Assembly (NCBI GenBank): GCA_050124735.1
Contig: JASFEQ010000137.1
Coordinates: 1-9,798 of the forward strand
DNA from: JASFEQ01 sp050124735
GTDB lineage: Bacteria > Desulfobacterota > DSM-4660 > Desulfatiglandales > HGW-15
Length of the DNA stretch: 9,798 bases
Direction of reading: 5' to 3'
Shown here: piece after piece, positions 6,564 through 9,798 of the stretch
How the letters are laid out: each line of letters starts with the position of its first letter
Position numbering within the stretch: the stretch's first letter is position 1
The notes under the pieces: generated by a model
Seen by the model: only the letters and a program-made list of their open reading frames with translations
Databases searched by the model: none
What the model was told of the DNA's origin: nothing
Program-made: the position numbers and the translations under genes

Positions 6564-8996
6564 ATGAGCAAAAAGATTGAGAGGGTTGGGGTGCTTGGCG
6601 CGGGCGTGATGGGTGCAACCATTGCTGCTCAGTTGGCCAATGTGGGTATTGAGACGGTTCTGCTTGATATTGTGCCCCCTGAATTCACAGACGAGGACAA
6701 GAAAAGGGGACTCACCGAGGAAAGCACGGCATTTAGAAACAAATTTGCTCAGAAAGGGTTAGGTATAGCCCTGAAGTCCAAACCAGCCTCCTTTTATGTC
6801 CCAGAAAATGCCAAGCTGATTACCACGGGGAACCTGGAAGATGATCTGGAACGCCTCAAAGATGTGGACTGGATCATCGAGGTGGTGGTGGAGAGGTTGG
6901 ATATCAAAAAAGTGGTATTCGAAAAGATAGAAGGCATCAGGTCGCCTGGAACCATCGTAACCTCCAATACCTCCGGCATACCCGCCAAGGCCATGTGTGA
7001 GGGGCGCTCAGAGGACTTCCAGAAGTATTTTGCCATCACCCATTTTTTCAATCCTCCCAGGTATATGAAGCTTCTAGAAATTGTACCGGGGCCAAATACG
7101 CTCCCGGAGGTGATAGAGGTTCTGGCAGAGATATGTGCAAAGGTGCTGGGCAAGGGGATTGTGTATGCCAAAGACACACCCAACTTTATAGCCAATCGGA
7201 TCGGGACCTTTAGCATGTTTTCTGCCATGAAGAATATGATGGATCTGGGATTGACCATTGAAGCCGTGGATCAGTTGACAGGGCCCGTTGTGGGGAACCC
7301 CAAAAGCGCGTCGTTCAGAACAGCTGACCTGGTGGGCCTCGATACCCTAATACACGTGGCGAACAATGTGTATGAGGGGGCGGCTGAAGACGAGAAACGG
7401 GAGATGTTCAAGGCGCCGGATTTCATCAGCCAGATGATGGAGAAGAAGCTTCTGGGTGAAAAGACCAAACAGGGCTTTTACAAGAAGAGCAAGGATGCTG
7501 AAGGGGGTAGGCTCATCCTTTCCCTGGATTACAATCTAATGGAATATACCCCGCAGGAAAAGGTTAAGCTCGCATCGTTGAATACGGCGAAAAATATTTC
7601 AGGGGCTTCGGAGAAGATCAAGTCCCTTTACTATGCGGATGATGCGGGAGGGGAGTTCACCTTTAGGACCATGTCAGAAAGTCTCATCTATGCAGCCAAC
7701 CGAATTCCTGAGATTGCTGATGACATTGTGAACGTGGATAACGCCATGAAGTGGGGTTTTGCCCGGAAGTTGGGGCCCTTTGAGGCCTGGGATGGCATCG
7801 GTGTGAGTGAATCCGTGGCCAAGATGAAAGGGGCGGGCTATGAGATCCCCGCGTGGGTCCAGGAGATGTTGGATAGCGGAAAAGATTCCTTTTACACGAA
7901 ACAGAACGGAAAGCTTTGTTTTTACGATGTGGTCTCCAAGGCATACGAAGAAGTCCCTCTCAAACCAGGAATCATCCTCTTGCCCTCACTCAAAGAACGG
8001 GAGAAAAAGGTGGAGGGAAACATCGGTGCGTCACTGATAGACATGGAAGATGGCGTGGCCTGCCTGGAGTTCCATACCAAAATGAATGCCATCGGTGAGG
8101 ATATCACCGCCATGATTCATAAATCAGCAGATATTGTGAGCAAGGATTTCGATGGGCTGGTTATTGCAAATCATGGGACCAATTTTTCGGCGGGTGCCAA
8201 CTTGGTTATGGTCCTTTTCGCTGCGCAAGAGGAGGAATGGGATGATCTGGAATTTGCGATCAAATCATTTCAGGACGCCATGATGAAGCTGAAGTATCTG
8301 GATAAACCCGTGGTGGCCGCGCCCGCTGGCATGGCCCTGGCAGGGGGATGTGAAGTCTGTCTGGCAGGGGATCGGATACGCTATGCAGCGGAGACCTACA
8401 TGGGACTGGTGGAGGTGGGCGTGGGTCTGATCCCCGCAGGTGGTGGATGCAAAGAGCTACTGATCCGCAACACCGAGCACCTCTTTGAGGTACAGAAAGG
8501 TGGCCTCTACCCGAAACAGATCGAGCTGATGCCTTTTGTGGCCAGGGCCTTTGAGGCCATTGCTCTGGCCAAGGTTTCCACCTCAGGACCAGAGGCGGCA
8601 AAGCTTGGTTACCTTAGACCAACGGACAAGATGACGGTCAACCGCGACTATCTTATAGAGGATGCCAAAAACACGGTTCTGGCCATGAACACGGAGGGCT
8701 ACACACCGCCCAAACCCTTGGACGAGATTCGCGTGCCCGGTGAAAATACCCTCGCCATGATAAAGCTCGCCATCTGGACGCTGCATGAGCAGGGGTATGC
8801 AACGGATCATGATGTGACGGTGTCGACGAAAGTGGCCCATGTGTTGTGCGGTGGGAATGTGCTGGCCGATACCAAGGTGAGCGAGCAATACCTCCTGGAT
8901 CTGGAACGGGAGGCCTTCTTGAGTCTGTGCGGTGATCCGAACACCCACGCAAGAATCCAGCATATGCTGAATACAGGGAAACCACTAAGAAACTAA
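6564..8996 (+). CDS. fadN: Fused 3-hydroxyacyl-CoA dehydrogenase / enoyl-CoA hydratase (FadN type)
   Basis: Bifunctional beta-oxidation enzyme, 810 residues: it hydrates trans-2-enoyl-CoA and oxidises the 3-hydroxyacyl-CoA to 3-ketoacyl-CoA with NAD+. The dehydrogenase comes first: NAD-binding VLGAGVMGATIAAQ (about residues 10-23), substrate-site Ser134-Asn135 in TSNTSGIP, catalytic His160 in THFFNPP with Glu172 in LLEIVPG, and Asn207 in DTPNFIANRIG. The 3HCDH C-terminal domains follow (about 200-430). The crotonase domain is last (about 510-700), with oxyanion-hole FSAGAN (541-546) and both candidate acid/base glutamates, Glu597 in GGCEVC and Glu617 in LVEVGVGLIPAGGG. This order is the reverse of E. 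coli FadB/FadJ and matches Bacillus FadN (about 790 residues). The ATG at 6564 has GGGGGAGGT (6549-6557) 6 bp upstream. The thiolase gene follows after 78 bp. It would commonly be labelled FadB or FadJ. Confidence 0.94.
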   Translation: MSKKIERVGVLGAGVMGATIAAQLANVGIETVLLDIVPPEFTDEDKKRGLTEESTAFRNKFAQKGLGIALKSKPASFYVPENAKLITTGNLEDDLERLKDVDWIIEVVVERLDIKKVVFEKIEGIRSPGTIVTSNTSGIPAKAMCEGRSEDFQKYFAITHFFNPPRYMKLLEIVPGPNTLPEVIEVLAEICAKVLGKGIVYAKDTPNFIANRIGTFSMFSAMKNMMDLGLTIEAVDQLTGPVVGNPKSASFRTADLVGLDTLIHVANNVYEGAAEDEKREMFKAPDFISQMMEKKLLGEKTKQGFYKKSKDAEGGRLILSLDYNLMEYTPQEKVKLASLNTAKNISGASEKIKSLYYADDAGGEFTFRTMSESLIYAANRIPEIADDIVNVDNAMKWGFARKLGPFEAWDGIGVSESVAKMKGAGYEIPAWVQEMLDSGKDSFYTKQNGKLCFYDVVSKAYEEVPLKPGIILLPSLKEREKKVEGNIGASLIDMEDGVACLEFHTKMNAIGEDITAMIHKSADIVSKDFDGLVIANHGTNFSAGANLVMVLFAAQEEEWDDLEFAIKSFQDAMMKLKYLDKPVVAAPAGMALAGGCEVCLAGDRIRYAAETYMGLVEVGVGLIPAGGGCKELLIRNTEHLFEVQKGGLYPKQIELMPFVARAFEAIALAKVSTSGPEAAKLGYLRPTDKMTVNRDYLIEDAKNTVLAMNTEGYTPPKPLDEIRVPGENTLAMIKLAIWTLHEQGYATDHDVTVSTKVAHVLCGGNVLADTKVSEQYLLDLEREAFLSLCGDPNTHARIQHMLNTGKPLRN

Positions 8997-8998
8997 AA

Positions 8999-9056
8999 CA
9001 TCTAGCATCTATCATTAATCTTCGAGCATTCTCTTGAATGATGAATGACAAATGAT
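8999..9056. repeat. Heptamer array with orientation switch between fadN and the thiolase gene
   Basis: In 7-bp register: CATCTAG, CATCTAT, CATTAAT, CTTCGAG, CATTCTC (8999-9033), a TT, then GAATGAT, GAATGAC, AAATGAT (9036-9056). The second block is the reverse complement type of the first (ATCATTC versus CATTCTC/CATTAAT), so the array is an imperfect inverted repeat. It fills most of the 78-bp gap between fadN and the thiolase gene and ends just before the thiolase ribosome binding site. It may form a hairpin in the operon mRNA. Confidence 0.65.
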
Positions 9057-9074
9057 TTGGCGGAGGAAATTGAC

Positions 9075-9798
9075 ATGAAAGAAGCCGTGATTGTGGCCGC
9101 ATGCAGGACAGCCGTTGGGAAGGCCCCTCGTGGGATGCTGAAGGATACGCGCCCAGAGGAAATGGGATGTGCTGTGCTGGGCGATCTGTTAAAGAGGGCA
9201 GGGGATCTGGATCCCAACTTGATTGATGATGTGATTATCGGGTGTACCTTCCCGGAGGCGATTCAGGGGCTTAACTTGGGTCGCGTTCTGGTCATGTCCA
9301 TGGGGTGGCCGGATCGTATTCCGGGAATGACGGTCAACAGATTCTGCTCTTCGGGACTCCAGGCCATAGCGATCGGGGCTGAGAAGATCATGTGCGGTTT
9401 TTCAGAGGTAATCATTGCAGGTGGTGTGGAAAGCATGAGCCAGATCCCCATGGGCGGGAGCATGATGTATCCCAACCCCGCACTGGTGGACATGAGGCCG
9501 GGTGCTTTCACCGGCATGGGATTGACTGCAGAAAATGTGGCTGAGAAGTTTAATATCGGCAGGGATGAGCAGGATGAATTCGGAGCCAAGAGTCAGCAAA
9601 AGGCTGAGGCCGCCATCAAGGCGGGTCGATTCAAAAGTCAAATTGTTCCCTTGAAAGTCAAGAGACAGAAGCCATTGCCCAACGGACATTTTGAGTTCGA
9701 GGAGGTCATCTTTGACACGGACGAGGGAATGCGTCCAGGTACGACAAAGGAGGGCATTTCCCATATTCCCCCGGCCTTTAAACCCAACGGAACGGTGA
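9075..9798 (+). CDS. fadA: Acetyl-CoA C-acyltransferase (thiolase), 3'-truncated by window end
   Basis: 3-Ketoacyl-CoA thiolase, the last beta-oxidation step, which cleaves 3-ketoacyl-CoA with CoA to acetyl-CoA and a shortened acyl-CoA. About 241 codons are present with no stop before the edge; family members have about 390-400 residues, so roughly the last 150 are missing. Visible: N-terminal EAVIVAACRTAVGK, acyl-accepting nucleophile Cys91 in VNRFCSSGLQAIA, and the thiolase signature IIAGGVESMSQIPMGG. The second half, which carries the catalytic His and the second Cys, lies outside the window. The ATG at 9075 is preceded by CGGAGGA (9061-9067) at 7 bp. A FadN-type gene followed by thiolase matches the Bacillus fadN-fadA order, where an acyl-CoA dehydrogenase gene (fadE) comes next; that next gene cannot be seen here. 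Confidence 0.94.
   Translation, partial: MKEAVIVAACRTAVGKAPRGMLKDTRPEEMGCAVLGDLLKRAGDLDPNLIDDVIIGCTFPEAIQGLNLGRVLVMSMGWPDRIPGMTVNRFCSSGLQAIAIGAEKIMCGFSEVIIAGGVESMSQIPMGGSMMYPNPALVDMRPGAFTGMGLTAENVAEKFNIGRDEQDEFGAKSQQKAEAAIKAGRFKSQIVPLKVKRQKPLPNGHFEFEEVIFDTDEGMRPGTTKEGISHIPPAFKPNGTV

Noticed and set aside
8999..9056. CRISPR array
   Set aside because: The 7-bp units are contiguous and degenerate, without spacers, and no cas genes are present.

Overview
The window reads as a piece of a bacterial chromosome with moderate GC. It most likely comes from a sulfate-reducing or syntrophic deltaproteobacterium (Desulfobacterota). I infer this from the style of the beta-oxidation genes, the probable selenocysteine codon and the degenerate 7-bp and 9-bp repeats between genes; no marker gene proves it.

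Layout. Positions 41-4464 (+) hold a two-gene RND efflux unit: a periplasmic adaptor followed after 20 bp by a 1036-residue inner-membrane RND pump. Positions 4465-4702 are non-coding, with a small GC-rich hairpin and heptamer repeats in both orientations. Positions 4703-6043 (-) hold a flavin-dependent pyridine nucleotide-disulfide oxidoreductase of the CoA-disulfide reductase / NADH oxidase type. Its frame is interrupted twice. A TGA stands exactly where the family has its redox-active cysteine (codon 42), and a TAA at codon 416 precedes an intact conserved C-terminal tail. A GGUC-loop hairpin lies just downstream of the TGA, as expected of a bacterial SECIS element, so the first stop is probably selenocysteine. 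The second stop is a true truncation, a very recent lesion or a sequence error. Positions 6044-6563 are a divergent intergenic region with 9-bp repeats, two inverted repeats, a probable sigma-70 promoter and a near-ideal FadR-type (TetR family) operator over the predicted transcription start.

Positions 6564-9798 (+) hold a beta-oxidation operon: a FadN-type fused 3-hydroxyacyl-CoA dehydrogenase / enoyl-CoA hydratase, then a thiolase that runs off the end. Between these two genes lies a 58-bp array of degenerate heptamers that switches orientation in the middle.

How it fits together. FadN and FadA would catalyse hydration, oxidation and thiolysis of acyl-CoA, and the operator suggests repression relieved by long-chain acyl-CoA. 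The divergent flavoenzyme may act in CoA thiol/disulfide or persulfide redox chemistry, which would suit its position, but this link is inference. The RND unit looks functionally separate.
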